Assembly: GCA_964385405.1 (NCBI GenBank)
Contig: CAYLOT010000013.1
Coordinates: forward strand, 1-64,000
DNA length: 64,000 nucleotides
Direction: 5' to 3'
From: CAIZGX01 sp964385405
GTDB lineage: Bacteria; Bacteroidota; Bacteroidia; Flavobacteriales_D; Sanyastnellaceae
Shown here: positions 17,876 to 25,612 of the stretch, one piece after another
How positions within the stretch are numbered: the first letter of the stretch is position 1
Layout: every line of letters begins with the position of its first letter
Program-made: the position numbers and the translations under genes
Notes under the pieces: generated by a model
What the model was told of the DNA's origin: nothing
What the model saw: the letters and a program-made list of their open reading frames with translations, nothing else
The model's database searches: none

Positions 17876-18331
17876 ATGAGATTTGGAAAAACTAAAACCA
17901 AATCTCTCATGAAAACTTTTATCAGAAACACAAACTACCCTAAGCTTAAACAACTTAGAATGCTGTATTCTTTCAAACAAGAATACATCGCCGATCAACT
18001 CGGCATCTCCCAGTCGGAATACAGCAGACTCGAAAACGGACAACGCCACGTTAAAATCGAAGACTTCAAAAAACTCGCGTCACTTTATAGAGTGAATCCT
18101 TCGCTTCTCATGGTCTCGGAAGCATACGCTCATGTTGATGTTGAAAAGATAAAAGCCGAAGTCATCGAAGAGACAAATGCCATTACCAAACGCATGATGG
18201 AAGAAAACGCCATCCTTCAATCGAGACTCGATGAGTCCATTCAAACCACTCAATCACTCCTCAAAGCCATTGCAGAATTGCAAACTAAAAAGCCACGAAT
18301 CACGCATGATATTTTCACTTCAGAAAAATAA
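17876..18331 (+). CDS. XRE-family helix-turn-helix regulator
   Basis: A 151-residue protein. The Cro/C1-type helix-turn-helix spans about residues 24-78 (QEYIADQLGISQSEYSRLE, then LASLYRVNPSLLM). A C-terminal coiled coil (about 88-140) probably mediates dimerisation. A second ATG at 17909 (MKTFIRNTNYPK) is an equally possible start. It follows the PAS-like gene by 47 bp that contain tandem TTTCGAAA palindromes. It probably controls itself and the neighbour. Confidence 0.8.
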   Translation: MRFGKTKTKSLMKTFIRNTNYPKLKQLRMLYSFKQEYIADQLGISQSEYSRLENGQRHVKIEDFKKLASLYRVNPSLLMVSEAYAHVDVEKIKAEVIEETNAITKRMMEENAILQSRLDESIQTTQSLLKAIAELQTKKPRITHDIFTSEK

Positions 18332-18408
18332 TCAGTCAATCTGTCCCAATAATACAACCAAGCTAATGATTAATGTACATTCATAATCTCCGTGGTTTTT
18401 TTGAGAGG

Positions 18409-18429
18409 AAGGGCCATTTGGCCCTTTTT
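18409..18429. terminator. Hairpin terminator between convergent genes
   Basis: AAGGGCC (18409-18415) pairs with GGCCCTT (18420-18426) over a four-base loop and is followed by five Ts. It ends the XRE transcript on the plus strand and overlaps the stop of the DUF2400 gene at 18429. Confidence 0.75.
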
Positions 18430-19205
18430 CATTCTTCAAATCCAGCTTCCGATAAGCCGAACAAAGCGAAATCGTATTTCACAGGATCAGCAGAATCGTA
18501 CATCCGAAGATTCAAATCCAATTCCTCAACCGCCTTCCAATCCGATTGGGTGCGCGACAAAAGTCCGAACATTCGAGCCGTTCTTCCTGAATGAACATCC
18601 AACGGTATAGACAACAGTGATGGAGAGATGCCCTTCCACATTCCAAAATCAACACCCCGTTTGTCTGCGCGAACCATCCAACGCAAGAACATGTTTATGC
18701 GTTTGGCGGTACTGTTTCGTTCCGGACTAGCAACATGCTTCCAAGCGCGATGAGCTTCATTCCCAATAAATTTATTTCTGAAAAACTCAATGCCTTCCTT
18801 CGAATTACCCAATGAAAATCCTTCAGTAAAAACGCCTTCCATTCCTCCTTCTTCCACATACATTCTTCGCAAAGACTGCACAAAAAACGCTACGTCTTCT
18901 TTCATAAACGTCCGATGAATAGAAGGTTTCCAACTTTTAAAATCTTCCGGGTGCGCATTCAAAACAAAATCAAAAGGCGAACGATCCATGTAATCCATGA
19001 GCCTATTCGCACTGACCAAAATAGATTTTCGATTGCCCCAACTGATGGTGGCGGTCAGAAAAGCAGCAATCTCGATGTCTTCTTTCTTCGTGAATGAATG
19101 CGGAATGCTAATCGGATCTTCTTCAATGAAAGACTTACGATTGTACTTATCCACCGACCGTTCTAGCGCTTCGCGCAATTCCTCATTTACCTCCCGTGAA
19201 TGCAT
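18429..19205 (-). CDS. TIGR02757/DUF2400 family protein
   Basis: A 258-residue conserved protein of unknown role found widely in Bacteroidota. The signature region EEDPISIPHSFTKKEDIEIA (about 26-45) and AATISWG-like continuation are diagnostic, as is PLDVHSGRTAR near the C-terminus. The ATG at 19205 gives the usual start; the open frame extends 39 codons further but would lie inside the upstream gene. It overlaps the DUF4159 gene by 23 bp, so both are co-translated. Helix-hairpin-like character suggests a nucleic-acid link, but this is not established. Confidence 0.85.
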   Translation of the reverse strand: MHSREVNEELREALERSVDKYNRKSFIEEDPISIPHSFTKKEDIEIAAFLTATISWGNRKSILVSANRLMDYMDRSPFDFVLNAHPEDFKSWKPSIHRTFMKEDVAFFVQSLRRMYVEEGGMEGVFTEGFSLGNSKEGIEFFRNKFIGNEAHRAWKHVASPERNSTAKRINMFLRWMVRADKRGVDFGMWKGISPSLLSIPLDVHSGRTARMFGLLSRTQSDWKAVEELDLNLRMYDSADPVKYDFALFGLSEAGFEE

Positions 19206-19848
19206 ATTGCAAGAGATTCGCTCCCATTTGAAAAGCCCTGATGCGTGCCGCTTCCGAGTCCTTGTGTACATTCGAATCTTCCCAGCCGTCTCCCAAATCA
19301 CATTCGTAATCATAGAAAACAACTAACCGATTGTCTATAAAAATTCCCAATCCTTGCGGTGCTTTGTTATCGTGCTCATGAATCTTCGGTAAGCCTGAAT
19401 TGAATTCGTATTTCTGATGATAAACGGGGTGTCCAAAAGGTATCTCTTCGAAATCGGCATCTGGAAAAACCTTCTTCATTTCCTTTCGAATGAATTTGTC
19501 CAATCCATAATTATCTGAAATGTGTAAGAAGCCTCCACTCATTAAATAAATTCTCAAATTCTCTGCATCAGCAGCTGAAAAAACAACATTACCGTGACCG
19601 GTCATGTGCACGAACGGATAGTTGAACAACTCCGTGCTTCCCACTTCCACATAAGGTGTTTCTTTCGCAATGTTCATCTTCAATTCGCGATTCACAAAGG
19701 AGACCAAATTGGGTAAACTTGTTGGATTTGCATAATAATCTCCACCGCCCTTGTACTTCAACACAGCAATCTGATACGATTGGCTGAATGCCGCAATTGC
19801 CAAGGCATTCAAACAAAAAATCACAAAACTTTTTTTCACAACTTCCAT
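19183..19848 (-). CDS. DUF4159 domain protein, exported
   Basis: A 221-residue protein with signal peptide (about residues 1-22, ending AAFSQ). The domain contains FNYPFVHMTGHGNVVFS and GGFLHISDNYGLDKF, typical of DUF4159, a Rossmann-like domain related to glutamine-amidotransferase folds. The biochemical role is unknown; such genes often accompany MoxR/VWA clusters. Here it sits 3 bp after trpG and overlaps the DUF2400 gene. Confidence 0.85.
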   Translation of the reverse strand: MEVVKKSFVIFCLNALAIAAFSQSYQIAVLKYKGGGDYYANPTSLPNLVSFVNRELKMNIAKETPYVEVGSTELFNYPFVHMTGHGNVVFSAADAENLRIYLMSGGFLHISDNYGLDKFIRKEMKKVFPDADFEEIPFGHPVYHQKYEFNSGLPKIHEHDNKAPQGLGIFIDNRLVVFYDYECDLGDGWEDSNVHKDSEAARIRAFQMGANLLQYAFTGGK

Positions 19849-19851
19849 ATT

Positions 19852-20433
19852 CTAAATTGAATTAATCCAGTTTCGCATCATCTCCATTCCTTCTTTCGTC
19901 AACACCGATTCGGGGTGAAACTGAACAGCCATTAAAGGTAATGCTTTGTGCTGAATACCCATTATCCAACCGTTCGTATTCCGCGCTGTTACTTCGAATG
20001 AAGGAGGAAGAAATTCATTGTCTACAATCCAACTGTGGTAATGTCCTACTTCAAATTCTTTCGGCAATCCTTCAAACAAAACAGAAGGTTGAATTTGATT
20101 TACTGTGGTTGAAGTTCCGTGCAAGACTTGATCTAAATTCTTCAACTTACCTCCGTCGTGAAGGGCCATTGCCTGACATCCTAAACAAATTCCCAACATC
20201 GGAATTCGAGTCCAAAACTCAGCAATAAACTTCATTAACTCGCCCGATTCTTCGGGCAATCCAGGGCCCGGAGAGAGCACAACCGCATCGTAATTCAAAA
20301 CTTCATTCCAAGGAATTTCATTGTTGCGAACTACGCGAACTTGTGCGCCCAAGGCCTCGCAATAATGCACCAAGTTGAACGTGAACGAATCGAAATTGTC
20401 TACGAATAATATGTTCTTGTTTGGTTGTTCCAC
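19852..20433 (-). CDS. Anthranilate/aminodeoxychorismate synthase glutaminase subunit
   Basis: A class I glutamine amidotransferase of 193 residues that supplies ammonia to a chorismate-using partner. Nucleophile Cys83 lies in MLGICLGCQAM, and the His-Glu pair in VQFHPES. The opening FVDNFDSFTFNLVHY is the TrpG/PabA signature. TrpG and PabA cannot be separated by sequence alone. No chorismate-binding partner lies in the window, and the isolated position favours a PabA or shared role. Confidence 0.93.
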   Translation of the reverse strand: MEQPNKNILFVDNFDSFTFNLVHYCEALGAQVRVVRNNEIPWNEVLNYDAVVLSPGPGLPEESGELMKFIAEFWTRIPMLGICLGCQAMALHDGGKLKNLDQVLHGTSTTVNQIQPSVLFEGLPKEFEVGHYHSWIVDNEFLPPSFEVTARNTNGWIMGIQHKALPLMAVQFHPESVLTKEGMEMMRNWINSI

Positions 20434-20473
20434 CTTTTATGTCGAAGTTTGAAAAAACAACGCAACATTACGA

Positions 20474-20854
20474 ATGAAAACCGCAATTGAATCAAAAAAA
20501 GTACCTGCGCCTATTGGTCCATACAGTCAAGCTATTGTAGCCAACGGCATGGTCTTTACCAGCGGACAAATTGCAATTGACCCGAATTCGGGTGAATACA
20601 CACCCAGCCCAATTGAAGCGGAAGCTGAATTAGTAATGCAAAATCTTGAAGCGCTACTTGAGGCTTCAGGCGCCGATTTCAGTAGTGTTGTGAAGACGAG
20701 CATATTCTTACAAAGCATGTCAGACTTCGCTGCTGTAAATGCAGTTTATTCAAAATATATGGTGGCTCCATTTCCTGCCAGAGAAACAATAGAAGTGGCG
20801 CAACTTCCAAAAAGTGCCAAGGTTGAAATAAGCATGATCGCAATTGTAAAATAA
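20474..20854 (+). CDS. ridA: RidA family enamine/imine deaminase
   Basis: A 126-residue cytoplasmic protein that hydrolyses reactive enamine/imine intermediates released by PLP enzymes. Signature segments are APIGPYSQAI near the N-terminus, the Arg in FPARETIEVAQLP near residue 105 that binds the substrate carboxylate, and VEISMIAI at the end. The length is exactly that of the family. Its stop overlaps the start of a small membrane gene (TAATG). Confidence 0.95.
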   Translation: MKTAIESKKVPAPIGPYSQAIVANGMVFTSGQIAIDPNSGEYTPSPIEAEAELVMQNLEALLEASGADFSSVVKTSIFLQSMSDFAAVNAVYSKYMVAPFPARETIEVAQLPKSAKVEISMIAIVK

Positions 20855-21012
20855 TGATATTAAAAAAAATCCTCCACTATCTGAACCCCTTGAATCTATT
20901 TAAAAAAGAGCAAGGCGACATTAACCTACGCATGATGCACGGGATTAATAAAATTTCAATCTTAGTGTTTGTCGTGGCGTTAATCGTTTTGGTTATTCGT
21001 TGGATGAAGTAA
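20854..21012 (+). CDS. Small single-pass membrane protein (DUF6728-like)
   Basis: A 52-residue gene starting at the ATG that overlaps the ridA stop. The product begins MILKKILHYLNPLNLFKK, contains LRMMHGINKISIL and ends in one hydrophobic helix followed by RWMK. The conserved look of the central NLRMMHGINKIS block recalls the small Bacteroidota family DUF6728; that assignment is from memory and needs a profile search. It ends immediately before the convergent gldD stop. Confidence 0.75.
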   Translation: MILKKILHYLNPLNLFKKEQGDINLRMMHGINKISILVFVVALIVLVIRWMK

Positions 21013-21615
21013 TTACTTCCAACGCATGGTTTCAATCATGTGTACTACATCTTGACGCATGAAGTTCAAGCACGGAGCCAACGAATCTGCGTTCGGTTTG
21101 TTGCGGAAGTATAAGACGCCACGTAGAAAATGATTCACACTGTCGGTTACAAAAAACTGCAGCTGTGAAGCGGCGTCTCCTTCCAAATCGTAAATAATTC
21201 CATACATCTTCGTAGAATCTATTCGCACTTGGGTGCGGCCTATAGCGGTGGCTTTCACCTCATGCATAAGCGTAAAATCGTATGCCTTTGAAACATGCTT
21301 TTCTAAGTCGTTGTTCACCGGAAAATAAGAGCAATAAACAGTTGCGCGCAGGCGAGGAACAAGAAGGTTGAACCAACATCCCGTGTTTCCATCTTCCGCA
21401 GGAACATTCTCAATCTTCGCGTAGTTGGGGACTTCAAACGTAACCGGACATTGACTTTCGTAAGCGGTATATTTTTTTTCTGGAAGATCAATTCGGAAAT
21501 AAGACTTCTTTCTTGGAACAGCAGTCTCTTCAGCAAAGAAAAAATAATACGCTCCAATTGCAGTCAACAAAACTGTTGCTCCAAGAAGAATCCAACGTCT
21601 GTACTTTTTAAACAT
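21013..21615 (-). CDS. gldD: Gliding motility protein GldD
   Basis: A 200-residue protein matching GldD, required for gliding and T9SS function in Flavobacterium. The characteristic opening is YFRIDLPEKKY followed by CPVTFEVPNYA (about 40-70). In known systems it is a lipoprotein. Here the N-terminus has a hydrophobic helix (about 9-27) but no cysteine lipobox, so it may be anchored by that helix. It overlaps gldE by 8 bp, the standard gldE-gldD pairing. Confidence 0.9.
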   Translation of the reverse strand: MFKKYRRWILLGATVLLTAIGAYYFFFAEETAVPRKKSYFRIDLPEKKYTAYESQCPVTFEVPNYAKIENVPAEDGNTGCWFNLLVPRLRATVYCSYFPVNNDLEKHVSKAYDFTLMHEVKATAIGRTQVRIDSTKMYGIIYDLEGDAASQLQFFVTDSVNHFLRGVLYFRNKPNADSLAPCLNFMRQDVVHMIETMRWK

Positions 21616-22912
21616 AACGCTTCGCTTTAACTCGACTTATTTTTCTGTTGTCTGCCGACTCAACAGTAAATTCAAAACTTCCGAATTGCCAGGTTTCTCC
21701 GCGTTTCGGAATACGTCCCATCTGCTCAACAATGAATCCGCCTAATGTGGTGCTGTCTCCACGCGAAGCTTCAAAATCATCGCCATCGATATCGTACACA
21801 CGATACATATCAACCAACGGAATCTTAGCTACAAAAAGTATATTTTTCTCGTCAAGTTTCGACCAAAGAATTTCACTTTGATCATCAAACTCGTCTTTCA
21901 CTTCTCCCACAATTTCTTGTAAAATATCTTGAAGCGTAACGATTCCAGAAGTCCCTCCATATTCATCAACCACAATAGCCATGTGCATTTTATCGCGTTG
22001 GAATTCGGTCAACAAATCATCTACTTGCTTACTCTCTGGGACGAAGAACGGCTTGCGTTGAAGGCTTTCCCAATTGAACTCTTCCTGATCTAAATAAGGA
22101 AGAAGATCCTTTGCGTACAAGACTCCAGTTACTGAATCGAGCTTGTCTTTGGCCACAACAAATCGTGAGTAGCCAGAAGACTCCACACGTTGAATAACAC
22201 TCTTGAAAGATTCTCCGGTGAACAGACAAACAATATCAACACGCGGAGTCATAATTTGCACAACCTCGTTGTCGCCAAACGTTACAATACCCTCAAGAAT
22301 TCGATGTTCCTCTTCAGAACGATTATCATCTGACGTAAGTTCAAGCGCATGTCCCAGCTCATCAACAGAAATATTCCCTGCTTGGTGATTTTGATCGCCT
22401 TCGAACCACTTACCCGCGGTGGTAAGTACCCAGATAACTGGAGAAAAAACTTTGTCGAGAATGATGAATAAAAACGCGAAACGTTTGGCCAACTTCATAT
22501 TGTTGGCTGTGGCGTATACCTTGGGAATTACTTCACCGAATAAGACAATAATCGTGGTAACTCCAACAACGTTTATTAAGTCAATGATCCAATGTTCCAA
22601 TGTTGAATTTGAAAACCACATGTCGAACAAAATCGTAGAGACCAAGACTACTGCAATATTTACCATGTTGTTACCAATGAGTACAGAGGCAAGTAGCCGT
22701 TTTGTGGCAATCTCCGGAGTTGGGTGTTCGAGCAAACGAATCACATTTTTGGATTGGGAGTCTGTAGCGTTTTCGAGATCTTTACGTTGAGCCGGAGAAA
22801 GCGAAAAAATCGCAACTTCAGAGCTCGACATAATTGCGCTACAAGACAAAAGCAACAGCACGAGCAACAGAGGGCCCGCGCTGTTTAACAAGATCACACT
22901 ATCGAATTCCAT
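21608..22912 (-). CDS. gldE: Gliding motility-associated protein GldE (CNNM/CBS family)
   Basis: A 434-residue inner-membrane protein: an N-terminal CNNM/DUF21 membrane domain of about 190 residues (ending before the EGDQNHQ linker), a CBS pair (about 215-340, with IMTPRVDIVCLF and VVDEYGGTSGIVTLQDILQ), and a CorC/HlyC C-terminal domain (about 350-434). Related proteins transport or sense divalent cations. The gldE-gldD overlap and the upstream ssb and mutY are the conserved Bacteroidota order. Confidence 0.92.
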   Translation of the reverse strand: MEFDSVILLNSAGPLLLVLLLLSCSAIMSSSEVAIFSLSPAQRKDLENATDSQSKNVIRLLEHPTPEIATKRLLASVLIGNNMVNIAVVLVSTILFDMWFSNSTLEHWIIDLINVVGVTTIIVLFGEVIPKVYATANNMKLAKRFAFLFIILDKVFSPVIWVLTTAGKWFEGDQNHQAGNISVDELGHALELTSDDNRSEEEHRILEGIVTFGDNEVVQIMTPRVDIVCLFTGESFKSVIQRVESSGYSRFVVAKDKLDSVTGVLYAKDLLPYLDQEEFNWESLQRKPFFVPESKQVDDLLTEFQRDKMHMAIVVDEYGGTSGIVTLQDILQEIVGEVKDEFDDQSEILWSKLDEKNILFVAKIPLVDMYRVYDIDGDDFEASRGDSTTLGGFIVEQMGRIPKRGETWQFGSFEFTVESADNRKISRVKAKRYV

Positions 22913-22966
22913 TCTTTACAGTACCAATATGTCGGTAAAGGTAACGAAAGAAAAAAAACGGGAAGA

Positions 22967-23359
22967 TTAGAATTCAGTTTCTTCTACCATCTCGGTGTTA
23001 GTAGGAACAACTTCCTCTTTTTTCGAGCTGCTTAAAAGCTGAACATCTTCAGCGAACACTTCTAAAATTGTACGCTCTTCTCCGGTCTTGGCTTTGTAGG
23101 TTCGGGAACGAAGCTTCCCTTCCACATATACCAACATACCTTTTTTCAAGTACATTTCAGTAAACGTTAAACTAGAAGATTTCCGAACTACCACGTAGTG
23201 CCATTCGGTGTGTTCTTGTCTCTCTCCTTTGGCATCTTTCCAAATCTCTTTGGTAGCCATGGAAAAGTTTGCAAGCTTGCCTCCGTTGTCGAAGGACTTT
23301 ACTTCTGGGTTTCTGCCCAGATGACCCACAAGGATCACTTTGTTAATGGTGTTTGACAT
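22967..23359 (-). CDS. ssb: Single-stranded DNA-binding protein
   Basis: A 130-residue OB-fold protein. The start NTINKVILVGHLGRNPEVK and WHYVVV and YVEGKLRSRTY blocks are those of SSB. It coats single-stranded DNA in replication and repair and recruits partners through its acidic tail. The tail here ends VEETEF: acidic with a terminal Phe, but not the usual DDxPF. It is smaller than the E. coli protein because the glycine-rich linker is nearly absent. Confidence 0.94.
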   Translation of the reverse strand: MSNTINKVILVGHLGRNPEVKSFDNGGKLANFSMATKEIWKDAKGERQEHTEWHYVVVRKSSSLTFTEMYLKKGMLVYVEGKLRSRTYKAKTGEERTILEVFAEDVQLLSSSKKEEVVPTNTEMVEETEF

Positions 23360-23432
23360 AAAAAATAAATTTTAGTTATGGCCCAAAACTATTTCGGTCA
23401 AACACCCTCGGAAAGCAATGTTTATGCGGTTT

Positions 23433-24470
23433 TCATATATGCCTTTCTTTAATATATTTCATAAGTAAGGCTGAAATACCAGTAGACAAAAGTTCTTCCG
23501 AAGTTTTCGGAGCATAGTTTTCTTCCCACATATTTCGACATAAACAATTGAAAAACTGAGCTGAAATTTTGCGGTGACTCAATATATGTTTGAAAGTCCG
23601 ATCTTTTTTCCAAGTCTTATTTTGTGTGGAAGGAAATCGCTTCTGAAACTCAAGAATAATCTCTTCTTCTGAAAGAGGAACCTTCGATTCAATAAACGGA
23701 AAATCATACAGTCCTGACCAAACGCCTGATTCAGGGCGTTTCTTCACCATAAAACCTGAAGGTGTTTCCAACGCAGCGTAATACAAGTACAAAGGTTCAA
23801 CCTTCGTTTTGGACGCTTTCACCGGAAAGTTCAAAACAGTTTGTGCGCTGAAAGCCGCGCAGTTCGGGGCAATTGGGCAGTCTGTGCATTTCGGATTCTT
23901 TGGCGTGCAGACCGTTGCGCCAAGTTCCATCGTAGCCTGATTGAAGTCAGCAGGGGCATGAGCCGGGATCCATTCATTCAACAACGATTGAAAAGTCTTT
24001 CTCGTAGTGCCTTTATCTATGGGAAGATCAGACGCTAGGAAGCGAGTGATTACGCGAAATACGTTTCCATCTAAAACAGCTACTCGCTCATTAAAAGCAA
24101 ACGACGCAATTGCCGCAGCGGTATAAGGACCAATGCCTTTCAGTTCTAATAATGAAGTATAGCTTGAAGGAAAATTCCCCAATTCTTGAATCTTTTTTGC
24201 GGTGGCATGCAAATTTCTTCCGCGACTGTAATAACCCAGTCCTTGCCACAACGAAAGCACCTCGTCTATGGGTGCATTTGCCAGGTCGCTCACAGTAGGG
24301 TAATGTCCTAAAAGCCTGTGGTAGTAGGCCATTCCTTGTTCTACGCGGGTCTGTTGAAGTATGACTTCAGACAGCCAAATGGCATAGGGATCATTCGTAT
24401 TTCGCCACGGCAAATCGCGTTTTTCTCGGTTGTACCACTCCAGTAAGGCGGTTGTGTCACGCGAATTCAT
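23433..24470 (-). CDS. mutY: A/G-specific adenine DNA glycosylase
   Basis: Removes adenine mispaired with 8-oxoguanine. It has 345 residues from the ATG at 24470. The N-terminal HhH-GPD domain includes LPWRNTNDPYAIWLSEVILQ (split), LKGIGPYTAAAIASFAF with the hairpin, and VLDGNVFRVI with the catalytic Asp. The [4Fe-4S] loop has cysteines in CTPKNPKCTDCPIAPNC. A NUDIX-like C-domain recognising 8-oxoG follows. An upstream in-frame ATG would run into the HU promoter and is rejected. Confidence 0.95.
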   Translation of the reverse strand: MNSRDTTALLEWYNREKRDLPWRNTNDPYAIWLSEVILQQTRVEQGMAYYHRLLGHYPTVSDLANAPIDEVLSLWQGLGYYSRGRNLHATAKKIQELGNFPSSYTSLLELKGIGPYTAAAIASFAFNERVAVLDGNVFRVITRFLASDLPIDKGTTRKTFQSLLNEWIPAHAPADFNQATMELGATVCTPKNPKCTDCPIAPNCAAFSAQTVLNFPVKASKTKVEPLYLYYAALETPSGFMVKKRPESGVWSGLYDFPFIESKVPLSEEEIILEFQKRFPSTQNKTWKKDRTFKHILSHRKISAQFFNCLCRNMWEENYAPKTSEELLSTGISALLMKYIKERHI

Positions 24471-24480
24471 AGGGCAATCG

Positions 24481-24510
24481 TTTGATTTTAAGATTTTAGA
24501 CGTATATTTG
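24481..24510 (+). promoter_or_regulatory. Promoter of the HU gene (TTTG-N18-TATATTTG)
   Basis: A -33 TTTG at 24481-24484 and a -7 TATATTTG at 24503-24510 are separated by 18 bp, an essentially ideal Bacteroidota housekeeping promoter. The start codon of the HU gene is 44 bp further on, leaving a leader of roughly 40 nt. Confidence 0.85.
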
Positions 24511-24554
24511 CACCCCCAAAATTGAGAAAAGAAAATCAAACAAAACGGAATAAG

Positions 24555-24854
24555 ATGACGAAAGCGGATATTGTTACAGAAATTTCGAATAAAACGGGAA
24601 TTGACAGAAATGACGTGTTGGCGATAGTAGAAGGATTCATGGGAACTGTGAAGAAATCTATGGAAGCCGGTGAGAATGTATACTTAAGAGGATTTGGAAG
24701 CTTCATCGTAAAGAAGAGAGCTGCGAAATTGGGAAGAAACATCTTGGCTAAAACCACGGTGACCATTCCCGCTCATTACATTCCTGCATTCAAACCTGCA
24801 AAAGAGTTTGTAGATGCGGTGAAAGAAAAGGTGAAGGTGGCCGAGAATGCGTAA
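24555..24854 (+). CDS. HU/IHF-family DNA-binding protein
   Basis: A 99-residue histone-like protein that bends and compacts DNA as a dimer. The start MTKADIVTEISNKTGI and the GFGSFIVKKRAAKLGRN arm segment are typical. The ATG at 24555 is chosen over an upstream in-frame codon because family members begin MTKADIV. Its last 8 bases overlap the start of the TPR gene. A strong promoter lies upstream, consistent with an abundant protein. Confidence 0.95.
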   Translation: MTKADIVTEISNKTGIDRNDVLAIVEGFMGTVKKSMEAGENVYLRGFGSFIVKKRAAKLGRNILAKTTVTIPAHYIPAFKPAKEFVDAVKEKVKVAENA

Positions 24855-25437
24855 ATCGTACCTCATAGCCATTGTTGTTAGTGTAGCCCTTGGGCTCATC
24901 GTTCTTTTTTTATTACTCCCTCAACAACCAAAGTCGGCAATAGACAAGGCGAACAGCCCTATTGCAGACAGCGTAAAGATTCAACAAGCTATAGAGCTCG
25001 TGAACGGACCTCAACCCATGCAGGGCATTCAAATGCTTTTGTCTATGGTGGAAGAAAATCCGAACAATGTTGAAGCTCACTTCGTTCTTGGTGAATTTGC
25101 AATTCGTTCCGGTCAAATGGAAAAAGCGGTAGCAAGATTTAATACAATCATTAACCTTCAACCGCAAAATACATTGGCCTATATTTACAAGGGCGAAGCG
25201 CTCATGCAAATGGACAGTCTTGAAACGGCGCTTGCCACTTTCAAAGCGGCTATTGCAACAGATTCTACATCGGGCATTGCCTTGGTGTATGCGGGGAAAA
25301 TGAATGAGCAATTGGGTAACTTGCAGCAAGCGAGAGCATACTACAGCCAGATTCTTCGCCACAATGAAGATCCAATTGTAAGAGACAGTGTGAATGCGTT
25401 TATTAGAAAAATAGATATTAAACTAAATAATAAGTAA
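24847..25437 (+). CDS. TPR-repeat protein with N-terminal membrane anchor
   Basis: A 196-residue protein. Residues 5-24 form a hydrophobic anchor. Three TPR units follow from about residue 75 (AHFVLGEFAIRSGQMEKAVA, then ALAYIYKGEALMQ-like and GIALVYAGKMNEQLGNLQQA segments). TPRs mediate protein contacts; the partner is unknown. It overlaps HU by 8 bp (ATGCGTAA) and lies just upstream of a ribosomal-type miniprotein and RNase G, a gene order seen in many Bacteroidota. Confidence 0.85.
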   Translation: MRKSYLIAIVVSVALGLIVLFLLLPQQPKSAIDKANSPIADSVKIQQAIELVNGPQPMQGIQMLLSMVEENPNNVEAHFVLGEFAIRSGQMEKAVARFNTIINLQPQNTLAYIYKGEALMQMDSLETALATFKAAIATDSTSGIALVYAGKMNEQLGNLQQARAYYSQILRHNEDPIVRDSVNAFIRKIDIKLNNK

Positions 25438-25438
25438 T

Positions 25439-25534
25439 ATGCCTTGCGGTAAAAAAAGAAAGCGCCATAAAATGGCGACGCACAAAAGAAAGAAGCGTCT
25501 AAGAAAGAATCGTCACAAGAAAAAAGTTCGCTAG
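25439..25534 (+). CDS. AURKAIP1/COX24-domain miniprotein (mS38-like ribosomal protein)
   Basis: A 31-residue, extremely basic protein beginning MPCGKKRKRHKMATHKRK and ending NRHKKKVR. The KxxKRHKM...HKRKKRLRKNR pattern is that of the AURKAIP1/COX24 domain, the core of mitochondrial ribosomal protein mS38; counterparts occur in bacterial small subunits. It begins 1 bp after the TPR gene stop and precedes RNase G, its usual place in Bacteroidota. It is short enough to be missed by most gene callers. Confidence 0.88.
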   Translation: MPCGKKRKRHKMATHKRKKRLRKNRHKKKVR

Positions 25535-25561
25535 AACTTTGCTTGATACATCTGTATTGAC

Positions 25562-25587
25562 GGAAGGCGCTTCGTTGCGCCCTTCCC
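25562..25587 (+). terminator. Hairpin between the miniprotein gene and RNase G gene
   Basis: GGAAGGCGC pairs with GCGCCCTTCC across a TTCGTT loop, with one bulged C. No T-run follows, so it may be a partial terminator or a processing site within the operon rather than a full stop. Confidence 0.4.
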
Positions 25588-25612
25588 GTCGTGCATTAAA
25601 TCTTAGAAAAAT

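Noticed and set aside
16746..18331. PAS-like/XRE pair as a classical toxin-antitoxin system
   Set aside because: The first gene is too long and has no toxin motif, and the order and sizes fit no known toxin-antitoxin type; left as unknown.
16040..18430. Prophage or integrative element
   Set aside because: No integrase, transposase, structural gene or attachment repeat is visible; only the XRE regulator is phage-like.
22419..22790. Long open frame antisense to gldE
   Set aside because: It is the shadow of a well-supported gene and its translation shows no domain or regular composition.
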